Assembly (NCBI GenBank): GCA_964427535.1
Contig: CAYRVF010000056.1
Coordinates: forward strand, 1 to 32,808
Source of the DNA: CAYRVF01 sp964427535
GTDB taxonomy: Bacteria > Chloroflexota > Ktedonobacteria > Ktedonobacterales > JADMIN01
Length of the DNA stretch: 32,808 bases
Direction: 5' to 3'
The notes below the pieces were generated by a model. The model searched no databases. It had not been told where the DNA came from and saw only the letters and a program-made list of their open reading frames with translations. Positions 24,865 to 32,194 of the stretch are shown here, piece after piece (position 1 is the stretch's first letter; every line of letters starts with the position of its first letter). The translations under genes were made by a program, and so were the position numbers.

Positions 24865-26220
24865 ATGAGTGAGTCTCCGACAGCGGACGCGGCGGCGCTC
24901 CGAGAACGGATGACACGGGATGGTATTCGCACGGTGCGGGTGACCTTCATCGACAATAGCGGTGTCGCCCGCGCCCGCAACGTGAGCCAATCGATGTTTC
25001 TTCGCGCTGGGCTGGAGGAAGGCATCCAGTATCCCTCGGCGATGCTCTCGGTGGATACGGGAGCCAACTTCGTCGTGCCCGCCGGAGCAGGCTTCGCAAG
25101 CGGCTATCCCTCCTGGGTGCTGAAGCCCGACCTCTCCACGTTCGTCGTGCTGCCGTGGGTTCCGGGTACCGCGAAAGTGGTCGCCGACCTGTATACGCTG
25201 GATGGCACGAAGGTTGAGAGCGCTCCTCGCGCGGTGCTGCAGCGGGTTATCGATGCGCTGCGGCAGGAAGGGTATGTCGCGCACGGCGCCGTCGAGCACG
25301 AGTTCTATGTCTTCAGATCGCTTGCGCATGGCCAGGCACCCCAGCCGTCGTGGACGGGCAGCAATTGCTACGCCGAGGTGAAGCAGCAGCAGGTCGACGA
25401 CATCCTGACGACGCTCGGCACCAATCTTGAAGCGATCGGGCTGGGCATCGAGGAAGCGAACACAGAGTACGGCCCCGGCCAGTTCGAGATCAGCAGCGGG
25501 CACTTCGAAGGAGTGCGCGCCGCCGACATGTCTGCCTATTACAAGATGGCCGTCAAAGAGCTGATGCACCAGCTCGGCTACGTCGCGACCTTCATGACAA
25601 AACCTGTCGCGGGTATCAGTGGCAGCGGCGCGCACTTCCACCACTCGCTGTACGACACCGCCGGACACAACGCGTTCCACGATCCCGATGGGGAGTATGG
25701 CCTGTCTGACGTGGCGCGCTGGTTCATCGGCGGCGAGCTTCGCCATGCCGCGGCGGTCTGCGCGCTCGCGAATCCGTCCGTCAACAGCTACAAGCGCCTG
25801 CGTCCCTACACGTTTGCTCCCTCGAACGTGAGCTGGGGGCTGGAGAACCGGATGACGTTGCTGCGCGTGCCACATGCGCGGGGATCGGCAACCCGCCTAG
25901 AGAATCGCCTACCGGGCGCCGACAACAACCCTTACCTGATGATGGCCGCGGTCTACGCCGCTGGACTCGACGGCATCCGCAACCACATCGAGCCGGAGAC
26001 CTTCATTCAGAGCGAAGACGCGTATGCCCGCACCGACTTGCCGGGCCTGCCCAACTCACTCGCCGACGCGCTCGCCGCGCTGCAACACGACGAGGCGCTC
26101 GTGGAGCTGTTAGGAAAAGCGTTCATCACCAGTTATGCCTTATTGAAGGGCAACGAAATCGCCCGATTCAATGACGCCGTTACCGACTGGGAGGTCAATG
26201 AGTACCTTGAGCTCTTCTAG
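24865..26220 (+). CDS. Glutamine-synthetase-family ligase, second copy
   Basis: A 451-residue GS-fold protein, paralogous but clearly distinct from the copy at 22249. Active-site features are intact: Glu144/Glu146 (AVEHEFYVF), Glu201 and Glu208 (TEYGPGQFE), His257/His259 (SGAHFHHSLYD), SWGLENRMTLLRVP and ENRLPGADNNPYL. Its central motifs are closer to canonical GS (EYGPGQFE against EYSPAQCE in the first). I placed the start at 24865, with AAAGG and GGTTGGA just upstream; the longer frame from 24757 would overlap the aminotransferase end. Two different GS-like ligases in one operon suggests two amine acceptors or two steps. A hetero-oligomer is also possible. Confidence 0.88.
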   Translation: MSESPTADAAALRERMTRDGIRTVRVTFIDNSGVARARNVSQSMFLRAGLEEGIQYPSAMLSVDTGANFVVPAGAGFASGYPSWVLKPDLSTFVVLPWVPGTAKVVADLYTLDGTKVESAPRAVLQRVIDALRQEGYVAHGAVEHEFYVFRSLAHGQAPQPSWTGSNCYAEVKQQQVDDILTTLGTNLEAIGLGIEEANTEYGPGQFEISSGHFEGVRAADMSAYYKMAVKELMHQLGYVATFMTKPVAGISGSGAHFHHSLYDTAGHNAFHDPDGEYGLSDVARWFIGGELRHAAAVCALANPSVNSYKRLRPYTFAPSNVSWGLENRMTLLRVPHARGSATRLENRLPGADNNPYLMMAAVYAAGLDGIRNHIEPETFIQSEDAYARTDLPGLPNSLADALAALQHDEALVELLGKAFITSYALLKGNEIARFNDAVTDWEVNEYLELF

Positions 26221-26281
26221 CCGCTCGTCCTGCCGCTCCGTCGGGTAACGAGAACACCCGCAACGACGAGAGGGACGGACT

Positions 26282-27124
26282 ATGGCCAAACTCCTGGAGG
26301 GCGCGAGCACAACCGCGACGACCGAGATGACCGAGACCGACTCGGCACACATCGTTCGCTCGTTGGATCGCGCGCTCGCCATTCTTGACGCGCTGGCGGC
26401 AACGCCGACAGGACTCACGCTTGCCGAGCTGAGCCGGCGTGTCTCGATTGCGAAGTCCACCGCGCACCGGCTCATCTTGACGCTCGAGCATCGCGGATTC
26501 GTGGTGCGTGTTCCTGAGAGTAGCTGCTATGTGCTCGGGTTGAAAGTGTCCGGCACGGTCCACCAAGCCGTCAAGCCGCACATTCATGGCATTCTCGAAG
26601 AGCTCGCCGCACGCTCAGGGGAGAGCACGAATCTCGGCGTTCCGCATGGCTCGGAGGTCGTCTACGTCGATCGTGTCGAGTCGCAACATGCGCTCCGCTG
26701 GGGTCTGAGCATCGGGAGCCGGGTGCCAATTCACTGCGCCGCCATGGGCAAGGCGATTCTCGCCGCGCTTCCGGCGCAGACACGAAACGATCTGCTCAAA
26801 TCGTTGAGCCTGCAGCCCCTCACCGGGAACACCATCACCACGCTTGATGCGCTCACGGCGCAGCTGCGTGAGATCCAGGTGAGTGGCTACGCGATTGACG
26901 ATGAGGAGTACATGGACGGCGTGCGCTGTATCGCCATGGCGGTGCGTCGTGGACCGGCGGTCGTCGGGGCCATCTCGATCGCGGGACCGGCGGTCCGCTT
27001 CACTCGCCAGGTGGCGCTTGCGCAGCGACCGGCCTTATTCCATGCGCAGCGGATGATGTCGTCGCTGCTGGTCAGCGCGGACCAGAACGAGGTGTCCGAA
27101 GATGGACTGCCTCGCAACGCGTAG
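26282..27124 (+). CDS. IclR family transcriptional regulator
   Basis: A 280-residue regulator. Residues about 22-85 form the winged helix (IVRSLDRALAILDALAATP, LTLAELSRRVSIAKSTAHRLILTLEHRGFVVR). Residues about 95-265 are the IclR effector domain: ESTNLGVPHGSEVVYVDRVES, GSRVPIHCAAMGKAILAAL, GYAIDDEEYMDGVRCIAMAV and VVGAISIAGPAVR. Such proteins sense small aromatic or aliphatic acids or amines. AGGGA lies about 8 nt before the ATG. It is placed mid-operon after the ligases, so it is the likely local regulator of the whole cluster. Confidence 0.92.
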   Translation: MAKLLEGASTTATTEMTETDSAHIVRSLDRALAILDALAATPTGLTLAELSRRVSIAKSTAHRLILTLEHRGFVVRVPESSCYVLGLKVSGTVHQAVKPHIHGILEELAARSGESTNLGVPHGSEVVYVDRVESQHALRWGLSIGSRVPIHCAAMGKAILAALPAQTRNDLLKSLSLQPLTGNTITTLDALTAQLREIQVSGYAIDDEEYMDGVRCIAMAVRRGPAVVGAISIAGPAVRFTRQVALAQRPALFHAQRMMSSLLVSADQNEVSEDGLPRNA

Positions 27125-27136
27125 TGTCGTATCGTT

Positions 27137-27170
27137 GCCGGGCAGGGCGCATCCGCCGCGCCCATCCGGC
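27137..27170 (+). terminator. Hairpin between iclR-type gene and cupin gene
   Basis: A two-part stem: GCCGG (27137-27141) with CCGGC (27166-27170) and GGGCGC (27145-27150) with GCGCCC (27158-27163), 7-nt loop, small internal loop. No T tract follows. It may reduce expression of the last three genes or protect the transcript. Confidence 0.35.
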
Positions 27171-27196
27171 ACCAGAGCAGATGAGAGGACCAGACC

Positions 27197-27670
27197 ATGA
27201 GCGATGCCAGCAAGAATTACTTCCAAATGCCAACCGAACAGACCGAGATCGATCCATCATTCCCGCCCACGTTTACATCGGCTGACGACATCCCGTTCGT
27301 CAACCTCGGTGAGGGTATCCGCTTCAAGCCCATCTTTGGACACAGCATCCTCTTCAATTACGTGTATTTTGAGCCCAACACCGTTGCGCCGATGCACCAG
27401 CATCCAGAGGAGCAGATTGGCACGGTTCTCGAAGGCGAATATGAGTTCGAGATGAACGGCGAGAAACACATGATCCGGCCGGGGCAGGTGTATGTCGTGC
27501 CGCCGAACGTTCCCCACGCCGCACGCACGTACGACAAGGGCTGCTGGGCGCTGGATATCTTCTCGCCGCCGCGCAGTGGCTTCCGTGAAATGCTGGACGC
27601 GGTGCGGCAACAGGAGGCGAACGAGACACCCGCGAGCGCGCCTGGGAACAGCAACGATCCGGTAATTTAG
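27197..27670 (+). CDS. Cupin-domain protein
   Basis: A 157-residue single cupin. Metal-ligand candidates are His67 and His69 in MHQHPEEQIGTVLEGEYEFEMNGE and His107 in VPPNVPHAAR. The N-terminal 30 residues are extended and the last 15 are disordered. The fold is common among small isomerases, lyases and dioxygenases of catabolic operons. It has GAGAGGA about 7 nt upstream and lies between the IclR regulator and an AhpD-like gene on the same strand. It differs from the cupin at 868. Confidence 0.87.
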   Translation: MSDASKNYFQMPTEQTEIDPSFPPTFTSADDIPFVNLGEGIRFKPIFGHSILFNYVYFEPNTVAPMHQHPEEQIGTVLEGEYEFEMNGEKHMIRPGQVYVVPPNVPHAARTYDKGCWALDIFSPPRSGFREMLDAVRQQEANETPASAPGNSNDPVI

Positions 27671-27739
27671 CCTTTCAGACACTGACTCAGCGGTGACGAG
27701 GGGCCATGTGCCGCGTGAACATCCCGGCGGGAGGTGGAC

Positions 27740-28141
27740 ATGCTGCTCACCAGATACGTCTCGGAGGACGAGGCGACCGGCAAGGTGAAGGCGGTCTATG
27801 ACGAGATTCTGGCGAGCCGCGGGCTCGCCAGAGTCCCGAACTTCTGGAAGGCGCTCGCGCTCAATCCGGACTACCTTGAGGCAACCTGGAACAACCTCAA
27901 GACCGTCATGCAACCCGGCAAGGTCGACCGCGTCACCAAAGAGATCATCGCGGTGGCGGTCTCCGCGACCAATAACTGCGACTACTGCCTGCACAGCCAC
28001 ACCGATGCGCTCCGTGCGCTGGGTCTCGACGACGAGGCCATTCTGGAAGTGATGGCGGTAGTCGACTTCTTCAACGGCAGCAACGCGGTGGCCTCGGGTC
28101 TCCGCATCCCCTATGAACCGCCGGTCTACGCTGAGAAGTGA
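27740..28141 (+). CDS. AhpD-like/carboxymuconolactone decarboxylase-family protein
   Basis: A 133-residue all-helical protein of the CMD/AhpD fold. The catalytic relay is visible: Glu68 (TKEIIAVAVS) and the thiol motif Cys80-x-x-Cys83 with His87 (NCDYCLHSH). This form is typical of peroxidase-related proteins rather than true carboxymuconolactone decarboxylase. ATG 27740 has GGGAGG 5 nt upstream; a GTG two codons earlier overlaps that site. Its stop is immediately next to a possible GTG of the SDR frame, and the gene is surely co-transcribed with the SDR. It may detoxify peroxides formed by an oxidative step of the pathway (inference). Confidence 0.88.
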   Translation: MLLTRYVSEDEATGKVKAVYDEILASRGLARVPNFWKALALNPDYLEATWNNLKTVMQPGKVDRVTKEIIAVAVSATNNCDYCLHSHTDALRALGLDDEAILEVMAVVDFFNGSNAVASGLRIPYEPPVYAEK

Positions 28142-28179
28142 GCGTCGCGAGATACGAGCACAGTGTGAGGATTACGGCT

Positions 28180-28965
28180 ATGGAGCTTGGTCTGCGCGGA
28201 AAGGTGGCGTTGGTCACCGGTGGCAGTAAGGGCCTGGGAAAAGCGATCGCGGAGGAACTGGCACGCGAAGGTGTTCGCGTTGCCATCTGCTCACGCAATG
28301 AGCAGGAGATCACCGCGGCGGCTGACGAGATCTCCCAGGCGACCGGCGGCGACGTGTTTCCCGCCGTGGCGGATGTCACGATACCGGACGACATCGAACG
28401 CCTCGTGACGGCTGCCGCCGGGCACTTCGCGGGTCTCGATTTTCTGGTGAACAACGCCGGGCGGGCGTATCCCGGTAATTTTGACACGCTGAGCGACGAG
28501 CACTGGCAGGCGGATGTGGACGTCAAGCTGTTCTCGCAGATTCGTTGCAGCCGCGCGGCCGTGCCCCACATGCGCGCGCGTGGCGGGGGGCGCATCGTCA
28601 ACATCAACGCGGTCTACGGCAAGATGCCCGATCCCACGTTCTTTGCCACCAGCACCATCCGAGCGGCGTGCCTGGGATTCACCAAGACGCTGGCGATGCA
28701 GCTCGCTCCGGAGAACATTCTCGTCAACTCGGTCAACATCGGGTTCGTCGAGACGCCCCAATGGATCAACATCTGGCAGAAGCGCGCGCCTCAGTTAGAG
28801 CGCGAGGAATTCTTCCGCCAGATGGCACGCCAGGAGGTGCCGATCGGACGTTTTGGCACGGCCGAGGAGGTATCCGGCATCGTCGCATTCCTTTGCTCTC
28901 AGCGGGCCACCTATATCACGGGTGCGTCGGTGGATGTCGCTGGAGGAATGGGACGCTACTTGTAA
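28180..28965 (+). CDS. Atypical short-chain dehydrogenase/reductase-family protein
   Basis: A 261-residue SDR. The nucleotide site is intact: TGGSKGLG at 13-20 and NNAG at 91-94. The active site is not: aligned with FabG-type enzymes, the catalytic Ser is Ala144 (NINAVYG), the Tyr is Thr157 and the Lys is Arg161 (FATSTIRAACLGFTK). The end ITGASVDVAGGMGRYL is typical. A subgroup of beta-ketoacyl-reductase-like SDRs is known to deviate in the tetrad, so this is probably a family trait rather than decay. I chose ATG 28180 (GAGGA 8 nt upstream) over GTG 28138. It is the last gene of the plus-strand run. Confidence 0.88.
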   Translation: MELGLRGKVALVTGGSKGLGKAIAEELAREGVRVAICSRNEQEITAAADEISQATGGDVFPAVADVTIPDDIERLVTAAAGHFAGLDFLVNNAGRAYPGNFDTLSDEHWQADVDVKLFSQIRCSRAAVPHMRARGGGRIVNINAVYGKMPDPTFFATSTIRAACLGFTKTLAMQLAPENILVNSVNIGFVETPQWINIWQKRAPQLEREEFFRQMARQEVPIGRFGTAEEVSGIVAFLCSQRATYITGASVDVAGGMGRYL

Positions 28966-29000
28966 CATGCGCCTCTTAGGGAAGGTGCCCGAGCTGTGTG

Positions 29001-29053
29001 GGCCGGAAGACGCCACGGAGATGTAGACCATCGCGCCACGGTGTCTTCCGGCC
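29001..29053 (+). terminator. Long inverted repeat after the operon
   Basis: GGCCGGAAGAC (29001-29011) pairs perfectly with GTCTTCCGGCC (29043-29053), extendable by about 3 bp with one wobble, around a loop of about 25 nt. It lies 36 nt after the SDR stop. No T tract follows, so it is a likely transcript-end structure of uncertain mechanism. Confidence 0.5.
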
Positions 29054-29075
29054 TCGCCGAGTGAGCGGCGCAGTG

Positions 29076-29105
29076 CTCGGAGCCCTACTGCTCGGAGCCC
29101 TACTG
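29076..29105. repeat. 15-bp perfect tandem duplication
   Basis: Two copies of ctcggagccctactg (29076-29090 and 29091-29105) in the spacer after the operon. In frame it would add LLGAL-type residues, but no gene is supported across it. Confidence 0.75.
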
Positions 29106-29138
29106 CTCCCACATCGCCATGCGGCGTGGAGGTGCGCC

Positions 29139-29468
29139 ATGCGCCGCACGATCGAGCTGCTACGCGAGCACCCCAGCCTGTCGCCGCGTCAACTGACACA
29201 CGAGCTGCCGAACCTGTCGTGGCAGAAGGCCAAGCATCTCATGTTGAGCATGACCGCCTATCAGGCGCTGTCACTGCCACAGAGTGTGCTCCCTGCGCGC
29301 CAGCTCGACACCAGCTACATGCGCCTATCGATGGCCTGCCCGTGCACGGGGTGGTCTTGCTCAGAGACACAGCACGGGCGCGAGGCTTCCGTGCGTGCGT
29401 TGCACGGACGTGGGGATGCGACTCATACCGTATCTCCGCTTCACATCCCCACCGCCCTCCGTTACTGA
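29139..29468 (+). CDS. Small hypothetical protein, possibly truncated HTH
   Basis: A 109-codon frame. The first 45 residues (RRTIELLREHPSLSPRQLTHEL...LSWQKAKHLMLSM) look like a helix-turn-helix or winged-helix beginning, and GGAGG lies 7 nt before ATG 29139. After about residue 50 the composition becomes Cys/Trp/His-rich and unnatural, so the reading frame is probably broken there. The end overlaps the convergent fmdB gene by 7 bp. I regard it as a real start with a decayed tail, or a spurious frame. Confidence 0.35.
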   Translation: MRRTIELLREHPSLSPRQLTHELPNLSWQKAKHLMLSMTAYQALSLPQSVLPARQLDTSYMRLSMACPCTGWSCSETQHGREASVRALHGRGDATHTVSPLHIPTALRY

Positions 29469-29755
29469 CTCGAGTGCCAGGGGCGGCCGCGCTGCTGGCG
29501 TGTGCTGCGCGGTCTTGCTGGCTCCTCACTCGTAGGTTGTACCCGAAAGATCACCTCTGGTTCGTAGGCGCTCTTCTCGCTTCGGTAGCGCGCGTGAGCG
29601 AGGGCGCGCGGTGTTGTGGAGAGACCAGGCATCGAGTAAACGCGTTTAGCCACAGCGTGACACACTGGGCATCTCATCGGGCTGCCGGACTCTTCAAATG
29701 GACGCCAGTGCTCGAATGGACCACAGGTGTCGCAGAGAAATTCATACACAGGCAC
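29462..29755 (-). CDS. fmdB: FmdB-family zinc-ribbon protein
   Basis: A 97-residue protein with the FmdB signature: MPVYEFLCDTCG start, ribbon cysteines Cys8, Cys11, Cys29 and Cys32, and KRVYSMPGL after the second pair. The C-terminal half is charged and disordered. FmdB was named as a putative regulator linked to formamidase in Methylophilus; the domain is widespread and its activity is unproven. I selected the GTG at 29755, preceded by GAGG 8 nt upstream, because it gives the normal family N-terminus. It lies 311 bp downstream of the formamidase gene on the same strand, the classical fmdA-fmdB order. Confidence 0.82.
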   Translation of the reverse strand: MPVYEFLCDTCGPFEHWRPFEESGSPMRCPVCHAVAKRVYSMPGLSTTPRALAHARYRSEKSAYEPEVIFRVQPTSEEPARPRSTRQQRGRPWHSSQ

Positions 29756-29969
29756 GCTCGTCACCTCGCTCTCGTACGCTACGCTGGGATGCTCGCGGCT
29801 TCGCGCACCAACCCGCGGCGATGGAGTGTCCGCAGCGAAAGCGAAGGGACGCTCGTCGCCGTTCTCTGAAGGATGTCGGACGGGTCCACGTGCGGCACGA
29901 GTGATGACCGATCGTCTCCTATTTCGATGTCTCCCGATCTGGTCGCCGTGCCAAGTGTGACGGCCAGAA

Positions 29970-30005
29970 CGGGGTCCGGAGAAAGGTGTCCCTGTATGGA
30001 CCCCG
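29970..30005. other. Inverted repeat between fmdB and fmdA
   Basis: CGGGGTCC (29970-29977) and GGACCCCG (29998-30005) form an 8-bp perfect stem with a 20-nt loop. The spacer 29756-30066 holds no other feature I can support. On the minus strand it lies just after fmdA and may be a weak terminator or processing site. Confidence 0.35.
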
Positions 30006-30066
30006 GATCGTTGGCATCATCGGCGTCACGCCGATTCGTGCGCGACCGACAGGGCTTGCGTGCTCC

Positions 30067-31296
30067 TTAGCTGGCGGATGCGAGCCGGCCCCGCTGAGTG
30101 CCGAGCGTCACCGAAGGTCCACCCGGTGAGACATTCCGCTCGAAAATCTCAGTTGGCAGGTAGAGCGTGCAGCACGCATTCGGGATATCGACGATGCCGC
30201 TGATCCGGCCCTCCGTCGGTGCGGTTCCGAGGATGATGTACGCCTGCTCGCCCGTGTACCCGCAGGTCTTCAGGTAGTTGATGGCGTTGAGGCAGGCGTT
30301 GCGGTAGGCGACGTGGGCATCCAGGTAATACTGGTTCCCCTGGTCGTCCACCGAGATTCCTTCAAAGACGAGGTAGTTGGTATAGCGCGGCTCCAAGGGG
30401 CTCGTCTGGAAGATGGGGTTCACCATCCGGTACTTGCTGACGCCGTCCTTGATGAGATCGACGTGAAGATCGATCCAGCCTGCCATCTCGATGGCACCGC
30501 AAAAGGTAATCTCGCCGTCACCCTGTGAGAAGTGGAGGTCGCCCATCGAGAGATTCGCGCCCTTGATATAGACCGGGAAGTAGACGCGCGACCCGCGAGT
30601 GAGGTTCTTGATGTCACAGTTGCCGCCGTGCTCGCGCGGTGGCACCGTCCGGGCGGCCTCCTGCGCCGCCTGGGCTCGCGCTTCCCCGTCCATCCTGCCT
30701 AGGAGGGCATTTTGCTCGAGGGGCGGGAGCGCAAGTGCGGGGACTCTGTTCGGGTTGGTCGCAATGAGCGCGCGCTCGCGCGCGTTCCACTTGTTCAGCA
30801 ACTCGCGCGAGGGAGCACAGCCGATCAGCCCGGGATGGGAGATCCCTGTGAACCGCACGTCGGGAACGTGACGGGATGTCGCATAGACGCCCTTGATATC
30901 CCAGATGGCTTTGTAGGCATCCGGGAAGTAATCGGTGAGGAAGCCACCACCGTTGGCCTTGGAGAAGATCCCGGTGAAGCCCCATTCCGTCTCTGGTCCG
31001 GGGAACGGTCCGAGGTCGAGGATGTCGACGACGAGGACGTCGCCCGGTTCCGCACCGTTGACGGCAATCGGTCCACTCAACACGTGGGGGATCGACAGAT
31101 CAACATCCCTCACGTCGTTCGCGTTGTCAGTGTTCTTGATCTGCCCATCGGTCCAATCCAAGCACTCCATACGGAAGACGGTCCCTGGGTTGACCGCCGC
31201 AACCGGTGGGATGTCGGGGTGCCAGCGATTGTGCCCCGGCACCTCCTGTTCGGCCATGCGTTTCTTCACGTCTACACGGAAGAGGGTCTCTGGCAT
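30067..31296 (-). CDS. fmdA: Formamidase/acetamidase
   Basis: A 409-residue enzyme of the FmdA/AmdA family, which hydrolyses formamide or other short amides to ammonia and the acid. Family traits include the opening HNRWHPDIPPVAAVNPGTVFRMECLDWTDGQI, LSGPIAVNGAEPGDVLVVDILDL, HPGLIGCAPSRELL, PREHGGNCDIKNLTRGSRVYFPVYI, NLSMGDLHFSQGDGEITFCGAIEM, and the C-terminal ITYL-type helix NAINYLKTCGYTGEQAYIILGTAP. Length matches the family norm. AGGAGG lies 6 nt before ATG 31296. Upstream are two unusual 36-bp direct repeats; downstream is fmdB. It probably supplies nitrogen, in keeping with the nearby glutamate/amine cluster, but it is on the other strand and independently transcribed. Confidence 0.93.
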   Translation of the reverse strand: MPETLFRVDVKKRMAEQEVPGHNRWHPDIPPVAAVNPGTVFRMECLDWTDGQIKNTDNANDVRDVDLSIPHVLSGPIAVNGAEPGDVLVVDILDLGPFPGPETEWGFTGIFSKANGGGFLTDYFPDAYKAIWDIKGVYATSRHVPDVRFTGISHPGLIGCAPSRELLNKWNARERALIATNPNRVPALALPPLEQNALLGRMDGEARAQAAQEAARTVPPREHGGNCDIKNLTRGSRVYFPVYIKGANLSMGDLHFSQGDGEITFCGAIEMAGWIDLHVDLIKDGVSKYRMVNPIFQTSPLEPRYTNYLVFEGISVDDQGNQYYLDAHVAYRNACLNAINYLKTCGYTGEQAYIILGTAPTEGRISGIVDIPNACCTLYLPTEIFERNVSPGGPSVTLGTQRGRLASAS

Positions 31297-31354
31297 CCTG
31301 CGCCTCCTGCCCGCTCTGCTGCGGAGCTGGGAACGGAAATCAACGGTGCGTATG

Positions 31355-31436
31355 GCGTTGTGTTGCGCTGCGGGGAAACCAACTTCGAGACCCTATCGTT
31401 GCGTTGTGTTACGCTGTGGGGAAACCAACTTCGAGG
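31355..31436. repeat. Two 36-bp direct repeats in the fmdA leader
   Basis: Copies at 31355-31390 and 31401-31436 differ at three positions by eye (period 46 bp) and lie 59-140 bp upstream of the fmdA start. A GC hairpin (31450-31457 with 31467-31474, 9-nt loop) is just beyond them. Two near-identical sites in a leader suggest regulator binding or a repeated RNA element. There is no third copy or long spacer, so it is not a CRISPR array. No gene is supported in 31297-31674. Confidence 0.75.
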
Positions 31437-31674
31437 AACCAGTTGCGCCCCGGGCGCTGGGGAGTTGCGCCCGGCCCGATAGGTTTCCTCCCTCGAACGT
31501 CGAGCGGTCGCGTCACCTCCTTCCTGGCACTGTGATGTGAAACGTCCGGCTGACGTGGCGGTACACAAGACTGGTCGGGCAGCACAATACATACCGTCGC
31601 ACACTCCCGGCCACGCCTGGCCTCGGACGACCCGTAGTCGCATCGAGAGCGTGCGTACCCTCTCGGCCACGGCA

Positions 31675-32194
31675 CTAGGCACGGCTACTCCTCGCCGGCG
31701 CGTTGTCGCGGCCCCTTCCTGCCCGCCTTCTTCCCCCGAGGCTGCCAATACGCTCGTAATGCTCGCGTCCAAGACGAGCTTTGGTCGTGTCACCGCCTTT
31801 GCGGCCAATGGACCGATAAAAGGCAGCGCCGTGGCGATCCGACTCACGGCTCCCTGCCCGGCCGATGAGCGGCGTCGGTTGGGCTGCCACGCTGCGCAGG
31901 GCACTGGGCGGCTGTGGCCAGCGGGTGCGGGTGGCCTCCAGAGGTGGCGGGGCACTGGGCCGCCGGGCCGCCAACAACCAACAAGGTGGTGCGCTGCGCC
32001 ACAGGCAGGGCCAGTGCCTCGGCGAGCTGGTAGACGGTGGTGGCTCGTGGTCGCTGGCGCCGGCCATGCTCCAGGGCGGCGACGGCATCGGGGCTGAGCC
32101 GCGCGCGCTGGGCCAGCTGCTCCTGGGTGAGGGGGGCTGCCGCGCGGTAGCGCGGCAGCAGTTCGCCGAACGGGACAGGGTCTACCTCCGCCAT
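31675..32194 (-). pseudogene. Decayed HTH/NB-ARC regulator remnant joined to a KGG-motif tail
   Basis: From ATG 32194 (AAAAGGG upstream) the frame reads FGELLPRYRAAAPLTQEQLAQRARLSPDAVAALEHG, an XRE module like those at 8866 and 12635. A perfect 7-bp tandem duplication (31971-31977 and 31978-31984) shifts the phase; past it another frame continues LAARRPSAPPPLE and reaches QPTPLIGR, the start of an NB-ARC domain. That domain is then missing, and the frame runs into DRHGAAFYRSIGRKGGDTTKARLG, a stress-induced KGG repeat, ending at 31675. So two damaged genes seem fused by a deletion. Bases 32195-32465 hold no supported gene. Confidence 0.65.

Noticed and set aside
24619..25875. 418-codon antisense frame over the aminotransferase and second ligase (and similar long antisense frames at 19127-20050, 21438-22421, 22093-23286, 23538-24632)
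   Set aside because: These are phase shadows of GC-rich genes; the plus-strand frames carry complete conserved domains.
31355..31436. CRISPR-like 36-bp repeats
   Set aside because: Only two copies with a 10-nt gap; no spacer-length sequence or cas genes.
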